Both the position numbers and the translations under genes were made by a program. Positions 1 to 10,378 of a stretch of DNA of 64,000 nucleotides are shown piece by piece. Each line of letters opens with the position of its first letter. Position 1 is the first letter of the stretch. The DNA is from Osmia lignaria lignaria. Taxonomy: Eukaryota > Arthropoda > Insecta > Hymenoptera > Megachilidae. The stretch is taken from NCBI RefSeq assembly GCF_051020975.1, contig NW_027478161.1, positions 22,480,001-22,544,000 on the forward strand, written 5' to 3'. Below the pieces are notes generated by a model. The model made no database searches and had not been told where the DNA came from. It was given only the letters and a program-made list of their open reading frames with translations.

Positions 1-293
1 GACGGACATATTTCGAGATATTCCTTCTTCTTGTTGTTCTTCTTCTGCACAGCTAAGCTGGAAGTGGCATTTGCGGCTCGCACTAGTGCAGAGTTATCTC
101 AAAGAAAGGGGCCACGGTGTTTCTGTATCTCTATTATGTTGGTGCGGCTTCGGAACTTTTAAATATCTCGATATATCTCGAAAACTACGCATCTGATCAA
201 AAAATATCATAGAACATAAAAAGTAGGAAACTTAATTCTCTACAAATAAGGTCTCTTAACATTTTGCCATAGCTCGCTTCGTTTCCGAGATAT
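1..293 (+). repeat. Partial monomer at window start
   Basis: The window opens inside a monomer, at the 'gacggacat' segment after the first internal repeat half, and runs to the next TTGCAG. It carries the ACTAGT palindrome. In the 164-181 block it has the A-type double TATCTCGA, but 'gcatctgatc' with 'aaaaagtagg' afterwards, which is B-type. It is therefore mosaic between the two lineages. It is truncated by the window edge only. Confidence 0.9.
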
Positions 294-294
294 T

Positions 295-435
295 TGCAGA
301 TTTATCTCAAGGGAAGGGGCCTGACGGACATATTTCGAGATATTTCTTCTTCTTGTTGTTCTTCTTCTGCACAGCTAAGCTGGAAGTGGCATTTGCGGCT
401 CGCACTAGTGCAGAGTTATCTCAAAGAAAGGGGCC
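295..435 (+). repeat. Diverged internal direct repeat within monomer (295-321 and 409-435)
   Basis: Two 27-bp segments 114 bp apart match at 24 of 27 positions. The shared core is 'ttatctcaa' followed by 'ggggcc'. Differences are AGATTT versus AGAGTT and AAGGGAA versus AAAGAAA. Upstream of both lies GCTCGC at slightly different spacing. The pair recurs in nearly every monomer in both arms. It suggests that the 322-bp unit arose partly from an older, shorter duplication, although I cannot define a clean three-part structure for the whole monomer. Confidence 0.8.
345..368 (+). repeat. 24-nt mirror-symmetric TTC/GAA tract
   Basis: The tract is a run of TCT/TTC triplets with a central GTTGTT, and it reads identically backwards on the same strand, so it is a mirror repeat rather than a palindrome. 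It is present in nearly every monomer. In the reverse arm it appears as GAAGAA with a central AACAAC. Pure purine-pyrimidine mirror repeats can form intramolecular triplexes. Here two bases in each strand interrupt purity, so any such structure would be weakened. Some forward copies, such as those near 1630, 3560 and 9680, have a T-to-G change that disturbs the symmetry. Confidence 0.85.
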
Positions 436-747
436 ACGGTGTTTCTGTATCTCTATTATGTTGGTGCGGCTTCGGAACTTTTAAATATCTTGATATATCT
501 CGAGAACTACGCATCTGATCAAAAAATATCATAGAACATAAATTGTAGGAGACATAATTCTCTACAAAAAACGTCTCTTAACATTTTGCCATAGCTCGCT
601 TCGTTTCCGAGATATTTGCAGATTTATCTCAAGGGAAGGGGCCTGACGGACATATTTCGAGATATTTCTTCTTCTTGTTGTTCTTCTTCTGCACAGCTAA
701 GCTGGAAGTGGCATTTGCGGCTCGCACTAGTGCAGAGTTACCTCAAA

Positions 748-3714
748 GAAAGGGGCCACGGTGTTTCTGTATCTCTATTATGTTGGTGCGGCTTCGGAAC
801 TTTTAAATATCTTGATATATCTCGAGAACTACGCGTCTGATCAAAAAATATCATAGAATATGAAAAGTAGGAAACATAATTCTCTACAAAAAAGGTCTCT
901 TAACATTTTGCCATACCTCGCTTCGTTTCCGAGATATTTGCAGATTTAGCTCAAGGGAAGGGGCCTGACGGACATATTCCGAGATATTTCTTCTTCTTGT
1001 TGTTCTTCTTCTGCACAGATAAACTGGAAGTGGCATTTCCAGCTCGCAATAGTGCAGAGTTATCCCAAAGAAAGGGGCCACGGTGTTTCTGTATCTCTAT
1101 TATGTTGGTGCGGCTTCGGAACTTTTAAATATCTCGATATATCTCGAAAACTACGCTTCTGATCAAAAAATATCATAGAATATAAATTGTAGGAAACATA
1201 ATTCTCTACAAAAAAGGTCTCTTAACATTTTGCCATAGCTCGCTTCGTTTCCGAGATATTTGCAGATACATCTCAAGGGAAGGGGCCTGACGGACATATT
1301 TCGAGATATTTCTTCTTCTTGTTGTTCTTCTTCTGCACAGCTAAACTGGAAGTGGCATTTGCAGCTCGCAATAGTGCAGAGTTATCTCAAAGAAAGGGGC
1401 CACGGTGTTTCTGTATCTCTATTACGTTGGTGCGGCTTCGGAACTTATAAATATCTTGATATATCTCGAGAACTACGCATCTGATCAAAAAATATCATAG
1501 AACATAAAAAGTAGGAAACTTAATTCTCCACCGAAAAGGTCTCTTAACGTTTTGCCATATCTCGCATCGTTTCCGAGATATTTGCAGATTTATCTCAAGG
1601 GAAGGGGCCTGATGGACATATTCCGAGATATTTCTTGTTCTTGTTGTTCTTCTTCTGCACAGCTAAACTGCAAGTGGCATTTCTAGCTCGCAATAGCGCA
1701 GAGTTATCTGAAAGAAAGGGGCCACGGTGTTTCTGTATCTCTATTATGTTGGTGCGGCTTCGGAACTTTTAAATATCTCGATATATCTCGAAAACTACGC
1801 TTCTGATCAAAAAATATCATAGAACATAAATTGTAGGAAACATAATTCTCTACAAAAAAGGTCTCTTAACATTTTGCCATAGCTCGCTTCGTTTCCGAGA
1901 TATTTGCAGATTTATCTCAAGGGAAGGGGCCTGACGGACATATTTCGAGATATTTCTTCTTCTTGTTGTTCTTCTTCTGCACAGCTAAGCTGGAAGTGGC
2001 ATTTGCGGCTCGCACTAGTGCAGAGTTATCTCAAAGAAAGGGGCCACGGTGTTTCTGTATCTCTATTATGTTGGTGCGGCTTCGGAACTTTTAAATATCT
2101 TGATATATCTCGAGAACTACGCATCTGATCAAAAAATATCATAGAACATAAATTGTAGGAGACATAATTCTCTACAAAAAACGTCTCTTAACATTTTGCC
2201 ATAGCTCGCTTCGTTTCCGAGATATTTGCAGATTTATCTCAAGGGAAGGGGCCTGACGGACATATTTCGAGATATTTCTTCTTCTTGTTGTTCTTCTTCT
2301 GCACAGCTAAGCTGGAAGTGGCATTTGCGGCTCGCACTAGTGCAGAGTTACCTCAAAGAAAGGGGCCACGGTGTTTCTGTATCTCTATTATGTTGGTGCG
2401 GCTTCGGAACTTTTAAATATCTCGATATATCTCGAAAACTACGCTTCTGATCAAAAAATATCATAGAACATAAATTGTAGGAAACATAATTCTCTACAAA
2501 AAAGGTCTCTTAACATTTTGCCATAGCTCGTTTCGTTTCCGAGATATTTGCAGATATATCTCAAGGGAAGGGGCCCGACGGACATATTTCGAGATACTTC
2601 TTCTTCTTGTTGTTCTTCTTCTGCACAGCTAAGCTGGAAGTGGCATTTGCGGCTCGCGCTAGTGCAGAGTTATCTCAAAGAAAGGGGCCACGGTGTTTCT
2701 GTATCTCTATTATGTTGGTGCGGCTTCGGAACTTTTAAATATCTTGATATATCTCGAGAACTACGCGTCTGATCAAAAAATATCATAGAACATGAAAAGT
2801 AGGAAACATAATTCTCTACAAAAAAGGTCTCTTAACATTTTGCCATAGCTCGCTTCGTTTCCGAGATATTTGCAGATTTAGCTCAAGGGAAGGGGCCTGA
2901 CGGACATATTCCGAGATATTTCTTCTTCTTGTTGTTCTTCTTCTGCACAGATAAACTGGAAGTGGCATTTCCAGCTCGCAATAGTGCAGAGTTATCCCAA
3001 AGAAAGGGGCCACGGTGTTTCTGTATCTCTATTATGTTGGTGCGGCTTCGGAACTTTTAAATATCTCGATATATCTCGAAAACTACGCTTCTGATCAAAA
3101 AATATCATAGAATATAAATTGTAGGAAACATAATTCTCTACAAAAAAGGTCTCTTAACATTTTGCCATAGCTCGCTTCGTTTCCGAGATATTTGCAGATA
3201 CATCTCAAGGGAAGGGGCCTGACGGACATATTTCGAGATATTTCTTCTTCTTGTTGTTCTTCTTCTGCACAGCTAAACTGGAAGTGGCATTTGCAGCTCG
3301 CAATAGTGCAGAGTTATCTCAAAGAAAGGGGCCACGGTGTTTCTGTATCTCTATTATGTTGGTGCGGCTTCGGAACTTATAAATATCTTGATATATCTCG
3401 AGAACTACGCATCTGATCAAAAAATATCATAGAACATAAAAAGTAGGAAACTTAATTCTCCACAAAAAAGGTCTCTTAACGTTTTGCCATATCTCGCATC
3501 GTTTCCGAGATATTTGCAGATTTATCTCAAGGGAAGGGGCCTGATGGACATATTCCGAGATATTTCTTGTTCTTGTTGTTCTTCTTCTGCACAGCTAAAC
3601 TGCAAGTGGCATTTCTAGCTCGCAATAGCCCAGAGTTATCTGAAAGAAAGGGGCCACGGTGTTTCTGTATCTCTATTATGTTGGTGCGGCTTCGGAACTT
3701 TTAAATATCTCGAT
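748..3714 (+). repeat. Six-monomer-shift duplication (about 748-1782 and 2680-3714)
   Basis: The two stretches match at an offset of 1932 bp (6 x 322). I count about five differences in roughly 1.03 kb, for example 'attacgttgg' versus 'attatgttgg' and 'agcgcag' versus 'agcccag'. Both contain the same distinctive monomer with 'tttagctcaag' and 'agataaactgg'. Outside these limits the copies diverge at several positions per monomer. Confidence 0.7.
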
Positions 3715-6700
3715 ATATCTCGAGAACTACGCATCTGATCAAAAAATATCATAGAACATAAAAAGTAGGAAACTTAATTCTCTACAAAAAAGGTCTCTTA
3801 ACATTTTGCCATAGCTCGCTTCGTTTCCGAGATATTTGCAGATATATCTCAAGGGAAGGGGCCTGACGGACATATTTCGAGATATTTCTTCTTCTTGTTG
3901 TTCTTCTTCTGCACAGCTAAGCTGGAAGTGGCATTTACAGCTCGCAATAGTGCACAGTTATCTCAAAGAAAGGGGCCACGGTGTTTCTGTATCTCTATTA
4001 TGTTGGTGCGACTTCGGAACTTTTAAATATCTTGATATATCTCGAGAACTACGCATCTGATCAAAAAATATCATAGATCATAAAAAGTAGGAAACTTAAT
4101 TCTCTACAAAAAAGGTCTCTTAACATTTTGCCATAGCTCTCTTCGTTTCCGAGATATTTGCAGATTTATCTCAAGGGAAGGGGCCTGACGGACATAATTC
4201 GAGATATTTCTTCTTCTTGTTGTTCTTCTTCTGCACAGCTAAGCTGGAAGTGGCATTTGCAGCTCGCAATAGTGCAGTGTCATCTCAAAGAAAGGGGCCA
4301 CGGTGTTTCTGTATCTCTATTATGTTGGTGCGGCTTCGGAACTTTTAAATATCTTGATATATCTCGAGAACTACGCATCTGATCAAAAAATATCATAGAA
4401 CATAAAAAGTAGGAAACTTAATTCTCTACAAAAAAGGTCTCTTAACATTTTGCCATAGCTCGCTTCGTTTCCGAGATATTTGCAGATTTATCTCAAGGGA
4501 AGGGGCCTAACGGACATATTTCGAGATATTTCTTCTTCTTGTTGTTCTTCTTCTGCACAGCTAAACTGGAAGTGGCATTTCCAGCTCGCAATAGTGCAGA
4601 GTTATCTCAAAGAGTGGGGCCACGGTGTTTCTGTATCTCTATTATGTTGGTGCGGCTTCGGAACTTTTAAATATCTTGATATATCTCGAGAACTACGCAT
4701 CTGATCAAAAAATATCATAGAACATAAAAAGTAGGAAACTTAATTCTCTACAAAAAAGGTCTCTCAACATTTTGCCATAGCTCGCTTCGTTTCCGAGATA
4801 TTTGCAGATTTATCTCAAGGGAAGGGGCCTGACGGACATATTTCGAGATATTTCTTCTTCTTGTTGTTCTTCTTCTGCACAGCTAAACTGGAAGTGGCAT
4901 TTGCAGCTCGCGCTAGTGCAGAGTTATCTCAAAGAAAGGGGCCACGGTGTTTCTGTATCTCTATTATGTTGGTGCGGCTTCGGAACTTTTAAATATCTTG
5001 ATATATCTCGAGAACTACGCGTCTGATCAAAAAATATCATAGAACATGAAAAGTAGGAAACATAATTCTCTACAAAAAAGGTCTCTTAACATTTTGCCAT
5101 AGCTCGCTTCGTTTCCGAGATATTTGCAGATTTAGCTCAAGGGAAGGGGCCTGACGGACATATTCCGAGATATTTCTTCTTCTTGTTGTTCTTCTTCTGC
5201 ACAGATAAACTGGAAGTGGCATTTCCAGCTCGCAATAGTGCAGAGTTATCCCAAAGAAAGGGGCCACGGTGTTTCTGTATCTCTATTATGTTGGTGCGGC
5301 TTCGGAACTTTTAAATATCTCGATATATCTCGAAAACTACGCTTCTGATCAAAAAATATCATAGAATATAAATTGTAGGAAACATAATTCTCTACAAAAA
5401 AGGTCTCTTAACATTTTGCCATAGCTCGCTTCGTTTCCGAGATATTTGCAGATACATCTCAAGGGAAGGGGCCTGACGGACATATTTCGAGATATTTCTT
5501 CTTCTTGTTGTTCTTCTTCTGCACAGCTAAACTGGAAGTGGCATTTGCAGCTCGCAATAGTGCAGAGTTATCTCAAAGAAAGGGGCCACGGTGTTTCTGT
5601 ATCTCTATTATGTTGGTGCGGCTTCGGAACTTATAAATATCTTGATATATCTCGAGAACTACGCATCTGATCAAAAAATATCATAGAACATAAAAAGTAG
5701 GAAACTTAATTCTCCACAAAAAAGGTCTCTTAACATTTTGCCATAGCTCTCTTCGTTTCCGAGATATTTGCAGATTTATCTCAAGGGAAGGGGCCTGACG
5801 GACATAATTCGAGATATTTCTTCTTCTTGTTGTTCTTCTTCTGCACAGCTAAGCTGGAAGTGGCATTTGCAGCTCGCAATAGTGCAGTGTCATCTCAAAG
5901 AAAGGGGCCACGGTGTTTCTGTATCTCTATTATGTTGGTGCGGCTTCGGAACTTTTAAATATCTTGATATATCTCGAGAACTACGCATCTGATCAAAAAA
6001 TATCATAGAACATAAAAAGTAGGAAACTTAATTCTCTACAAAAAAGGTCTCTTAACATTTTGCCATAGCTCGCTTCGTTTCCGAGATATTTGCAGATTTA
6101 TCTCAAGGGAAGGGGCCTAACGGACATATTTCGAGATATTTCTTCTTCTTGTTGTTCTTCTTCTGCACAGCTAAACTGGAAGTGGCATTTCCAGCTCGCA
6201 ATAGTGCAGAGTTATCTCAAAGAGTGGGGCCACGGTGTTTCTGTATCTCTATTATGTTGGTGCGGCTTCGGAACTTTTAAATATCTTGATATATCTCGAG
6301 AACTACGCATCTGATCAAAAAATATCATAGAACATAAAAAGTAGGAAACTTAATTCTCTACAAAAAAGGTCTCTCAACATTTTGCCATAGCTCGCTTCGT
6401 TTCCGAGATATTTGCAGATTTATCTCAAGGGAAGGGGCCTGACGGACATATTTCGAGATATTTCTTCTTCTTGTTGTTCTTCTTCTGCACAGCTAAACTG
6501 GAAGTGGCATTTGCAGCTCGCGCTAGTGCAGAGTTATCTCAAAGAAAGGGGCCACGGTGTTTCTGTATCTCTATTATGTTGGTGCGGCTTCGGAACTTTT
6601 AAATATCTTGATATATCTCGAGAACTACGCGTCTGATCAAAAAATATCATAGAACATGAAAAGTAGGAAACATAATTCTCTACAAAAAAGGTCTCTTAAC

Positions 6701-8750
6701 ATTTTGCCATAGCTCGCTTCGTTTCCGAGATATTTGCAGATTTAGCTCAAGGGAAGGGGCCTGACGGACATATTCCGAGATATTTCTTCTTCTTGTTGTT
6801 CTTCTTCTGCACAGATAAACTGGAAGTGGCATTTCCAGCTCGCAATAGTGCAGAGTTATCCCAAAGAAAGGGGCCACGGTGTTTCTGTATCTCTATTATG
6901 TTGGTGCGGCTTCGGAACTTTTAAATATCTCGATATATCTCGAAAACTACGCTTCTGATCAAAAAATATCATAGAATATAAATTGTAGGAAACATAATTC
7001 TCTACAAAAAAGGTCTCTTAACATTTTGCCATAGCTCGCTTCGTTTCCGAGATATTTGCAGATACATCTCAAGGGAAGGGGCCTGACGGACATATTTCGA
7101 GATATTTCTTCTTCTTGTTGTTCTTCTTCTGCACAGCTAAACTGGAAGTGGCATTTGCAGCTCGCAATAGTGCAGAGTTATCTCAAAGAAAGGGGCCACG
7201 GTGTTTCTGTATCTCTATTATGTTGGTGCGGCTTCGGAACTTATAAATATCTTGATATATCTCGAGAACTACGCATCTGATCAAAAAATATCATAGAACA
7301 TAAAAAGTAGGAAACTTAATTCTCCACAAAAAAGGTCTCTTAACGTTTTGCCATATCTCGCATCGTTTCCGAGATATTTGCAGATTTATCTCAAGGGAAG
7401 GGGCCTGATGGACATATTCCGAGATATTTCTTGTTCTTGTTGTTCTTCTTCTGCACAGCTAAACTGCAAGTGGCATTTCTAGCTCGCAATAGCGCAGAGT
7501 TATCTGAAAGAAAGGGGCCACGGTGTTTCTGTATCTCTATTATGTTGGTGCGGCTTCGGAACTTTTAAATATCTCGATATATCTCGAGAACTACGCATCT
7601 GATCAAAAAATATCATAGAACATAAAAAGTAGGAAACTTAATTCTCTACAAAAAAGGTCTCTTAACATTTTGCCATAGCTCGCTTCGTTTCCGAGATATT
7701 TGCAGATATATCTCAAGGGAAGGGGCCTGACGGACATATTTCGAGATATTTCTTCTTCTTGTTGTTCTTCTTCTGCACAGCTAAGCTGGAAGTGGCATTT
7801 ACAGCTCGCAATAGTGCACAGTTATCTCAAAGAAAGGGGCCACGGTGTTTCTGTATCTCTATTATGTTGGTGCGACTTCGGAACTTTTAAATATCTTGAT
7901 ATATCTCGAGAACTACGCATCTGATCAAAAAATATCATAGATCATAAAAAGTAGGAAACTTAATTCTCTACAAAAAAGGTCTCTTAACATTTTGCCATAG
8001 CTCTCTTCGTTTCCGAGATATTTGCAGATTTATCTCAAGGGAAGGGGCCTGACGGACATAATTCGAGATATTTCTTCTTCTTGTTGTTCTTCTTCTGCAC
8101 AGCTAAGCTGGAAGTGGCATTTGCAGCTCGCAATAGTGCAGTGTCATCTCAAAGAAAGGGGCCACGGTGTTTCTGTATCTCTATTATGTTGGTGCGGCTT
8201 CGGAACTTTTAAATATCTTGATATATCTCGAGAACTACGCATCTGATCAAAAAATATCATAGAACATAAAAAGTAGGAAACTTAATTCTCTACAAAAAAG
8301 GTCTCTTAACATTTTGCCATAGCTCGCTTCGTTTCCGAGATATTTGCAGATTTATCTCAAGGGAAGGGGCCTAACGGACATATTTCGAGATATTTCTTCT
8401 TCTTGTTGTTCTTCTTCTGCACAGCTAAACTGGAAGTGGCATTTCCAGCTCGCAATAGTGCAGAGTTATCTCAAAGAGTGGGGCCACGGTGTTTCTGTAT
8501 CTCTATTATGTTGGTGCGGCTTCGGAACTTTTAAATATCTTGATATATCTCGAGAACTACGCATCTGATCAAAAAATATCATAGAACATAAAAAGTAGGA
8601 AACTTAATTCTCTACAAAAAAGGTCTCTCAACATTTTGCCATAGCTCGCTTCGTTTCCGAGATATTTGCAGATTTATCTCAAGGGAAGGGGCCTGACGGA
8701 CATATTTCGAGATATTTCTTCTTCTTGTTGTTCTTCTTCTGCACAGCTAA
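2652..8750 (+). repeat. Twelve-monomer-shift duplication (2652-4886 and 6516-8750)
   Basis: A block of 2235 bp recurs at an offset of 3864 bp (12 x 322). Its limits are set by the first mismatches, ttgCGG versus ttgCAG at 2651/6515 and 'ctaaactgg' versus 'ctaagctgg' at 4887/8751. Within the block I noticed only one difference (about 3630 versus 7494). The second copy overlaps the end of the 1610-bp duplication, so the events were successive and nested. Confidence 0.8.
4106..7344 (+). repeat. Five-monomer (1610-bp) tandem duplication
   Basis: Bases 4106-5734 recur as 5716-7344 at an offset of 1610 bp (5 x 322), and I found no difference within 1629 bp. The mismatches that bound the pair are at 4105/5715 (t versus c) and 5735/7345 (a versus g). 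The unit contains distinctive variants: 'gctctcttcg', 'gacataattcg', 'cagtgtcatctc' and 'agagtggggcc'. Perfect adjacency indicates one recent unequal exchange. Confidence 0.85.
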
Positions 8751-10287
8751 GCTGGAAGTGGCATTTGCGGCTCGCACTAGTGCAGAGTTATCTCAAAGAA
8801 AGGGGCCACGGTGTTTCTGTGTCTCTATTATGTTCGTGCGGCTTCGGAACTTTTAAATATCTCGATATATCTCGAAAACTACGCTTCTGATCAAAAAATA
8901 TCATAGAACATAAATTGTAGGAAACATAATTCTCTACAAAAAATGTATCCCAACATTTTGCCATAGCTCGCTTCGTTTCCGAGATATTTGCAGATATATC
9001 TCAAGGGAAGGGGCCTGACGGACATATTTCGAGATATTTCTTCTTCTTGTTGTTCTTCTTCTGCACAGCTAAGCTGGAAGTGGCATTTGCAGCTCGCAAT
9101 AGTGCAGAGTTATCTCAAAGAAAGGGGCCACGGTGTTTCTGTATCTCTATTATGTTGGTGCGGCTTCGGAACTTTTAAATATCTTGATATATCTCGAGAA
9201 CTACGCATCTGATCAAAAAATATCATAGAACATAAAAAGTAGGAAACTTAATTCTCTACAAAAAAGGTCTCTTAACATTTTGCCATAGCTCGCTTCGTTT
9301 CCGAGATATTTGCAGATTTATCTCAAGGGAAGGGGCCTAACGGACAAATTTCGAGATATTTCTTCTTCTTGTTGTTCTTCTTCTGCACAGCTAAACTGGA
9401 AGTGGCATTTCCAGCTCGCAATAGTGCAGAGTTATCTCAAAGAAAGGGGCCACGGTGTTTCTGTATCTCTATTATGTTGGTGCGGCTTCGGAACTTTTAA
9501 ATATCTTGATATATCTCGAGAACTACGCATCTGATCACAAAATATCATAGAAGATAGAAAGTAGGAAACTTAATTCTCTACAAAAAAGGTCTCTTAACAT
9601 TTTGCCATAGCTCGCTTCGTTTCCGAGATATTTGCAGATTTATCTCAAGGGAAGGGGCCTAACGGACATATTTCGAGATATTTCTTGTTCTTGTTGTTCT
9701 TCTTCTGCACAGCTAAATTGGAAGTGGCATTTCCAGCTCGCAATAGTGCAGAGTTATCTCAAAGAAAGGGGCCACGGTGTTTCTGTATCTCTATTATGTT
9801 GGTGCGGCTTCGGAACTTTTAAATATCTTGATATATCTCGAGAACTACGCATCTGATCAAAAAATATCATAGATCATAAAAAGTAGGAAACCTAATTCTC
9901 TACAAAAAAGGTCTCTTAACATTTTGCCATAGCTCGCTTCGTTTCCGAGATATTTGCAGATATATCTCAAGGGAAGGGGCCTGACGGACATATTTCGAGA
10001 TATTTCTTGTTCTTGTTGTTCTTCTTCTGCACAGCTAAACTGGAAGTGGCATTTGCAGCTCGCAATAGTGCAGAGTTATCTCAAAGAAAGGGGCCACGGT
10101 GTTTCTGTATCTCTATTATGTTGGTGCGGCTTCGGAACTTATAAATATCTTGATATATCTCGAGAACTACGCATCTGATCAAAAAATATCATAGAACATA
10201 AAAAGTAGGAAACTTAATTCTCTACAAAAAAGGTCTCTTAACATTTTGCCATAGCTCGCTTCGTTTCCGAGATATTTGCAGATTTAT

Positions 10288-10378
10288 CTCAAGGGAAGGG
10301 GCCAAACGGACATATTTCGAGATATTTCTTCTTCTTGTTGTTCTTCTTATGTATGTCCGTCAGGCCCCTTCCCTTGAG
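10288..10378. other. Orientation switch (inversion junction) of the satellite array
   Basis: Forward-orientation sequence is recognisable to 10348, where it stops two bases before the end of the mirror TTC tract. Three bases (10349-10351, atg) fit neither arm. From 10352 the same satellite runs in reverse orientation, entering at 'tatgtccgtcaggcccc'. The result is a near-palindrome: arms 10288-10314 and 10352-10378 pair with two mismatches around a 37-nt loop, and homology continues outward through both arrays. ATGT is doubled across the break (10349-10356). The monomers immediately flanking the break are not mirror images: the right side has the 'gatgccagctatggg' variant, which the left side lacks. 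This argues against a simple fold-back read artefact, although an assembly misjoin cannot be excluded. Confidence 0.93.

Larger units (their letters stand above)
294..615 (+). repeat. Representative 322-bp monomer
   Basis: This copy serves as the reference monomer. In order it holds: TTGCAG start and first half of an internal direct repeat (295-321); a TTC-rich mirror tract (345-368); 'gcacagctaagctgg' (about 369-384); a perfect 10-bp palindrome GCACTAGTGC present only in some copies (402-411); second half of the internal repeat (409-435); 'gtatctctattatg'; a TATCTC/TCGAG-rich block ending in 'actacgc' (about 486-513); the BclI-type palindrome TGATCA, present in nearly every monomer; an A-rich stretch; and 'tctcttaacattttgccatagctcgcttcg' leading to the next copy. 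The choice of start is arbitrary because the repeat is circularly permutable. A 74-codon TTG-initiated frame spans 294-518 but is not considered a gene. Confidence 0.95.
1..10348 (+). repeat. Satellite array, forward arm (322-bp monomer)
   Basis: This is a head-to-tail array of one monomer. Taking the TTGCAG motif as the monomer start, copies begin at 294 and every 322 bp to 9954, with a last broken copy at 10276-10348. All 31 complete steps are exactly 322 bp, so this arm shows no net insertion or deletion. Copies differ from each other only by scattered substitutions. Many of these are shared between several copies, such as the ACTAGT-bearing variants near 400-2650 and the 'tttagctcaag' variants at about 946, 2878, 5132 and 6742. 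The sequence is seen directly. Its assignment as eukaryotic satellite is inferred from array size and homogeneity. I see no gene, transposon or unique sequence inside. Length and tandem order are certain; chromosomal location is unknown. Confidence 0.97.

Noticed and set aside
281..300. CENP-B box at the 'cttcgtttccgagat' segment
   Set aside because: The reverse complement shares GGAAACG with the box, but the required TTCG half is absent at the proper distance (TATCTC is found instead).
310..340. Hammerhead ribozyme, suggested by 'cctgacgga', 'cgaaa' and 'gtc' in the monomer
   Set aside because: There is no CTGATGA core in either strand with GAAA and a cleavage triplet in correct order and with pairing stems.
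294..518. The repeated 74-codon open frames (both arms) as protein-coding genes
   Set aside because: They begin at TTG, recur once per 322 bp in shifting phase, have no promoter or ribosome-binding context of their own, and are broken by amplified +1 and -2 monomers without apparent cost.
490..560. Bacterial-type promoter or terminator signals in the A/T-rich 'tgatcaaaaaatatcatag' segment
   Set aside because: The segment is A-rich with a weak dyad only. It recurs in every monomer and has no gene downstream.
884..1081. 65-codon frames on the opposite strand of some forward monomers (also near 2816, 5070 and 6680, and on the plus strand near 37602 and 54996)
   Set aside because: They overlap the satellite antisense to the other frame and are opened only by single substitutions in particular variants.
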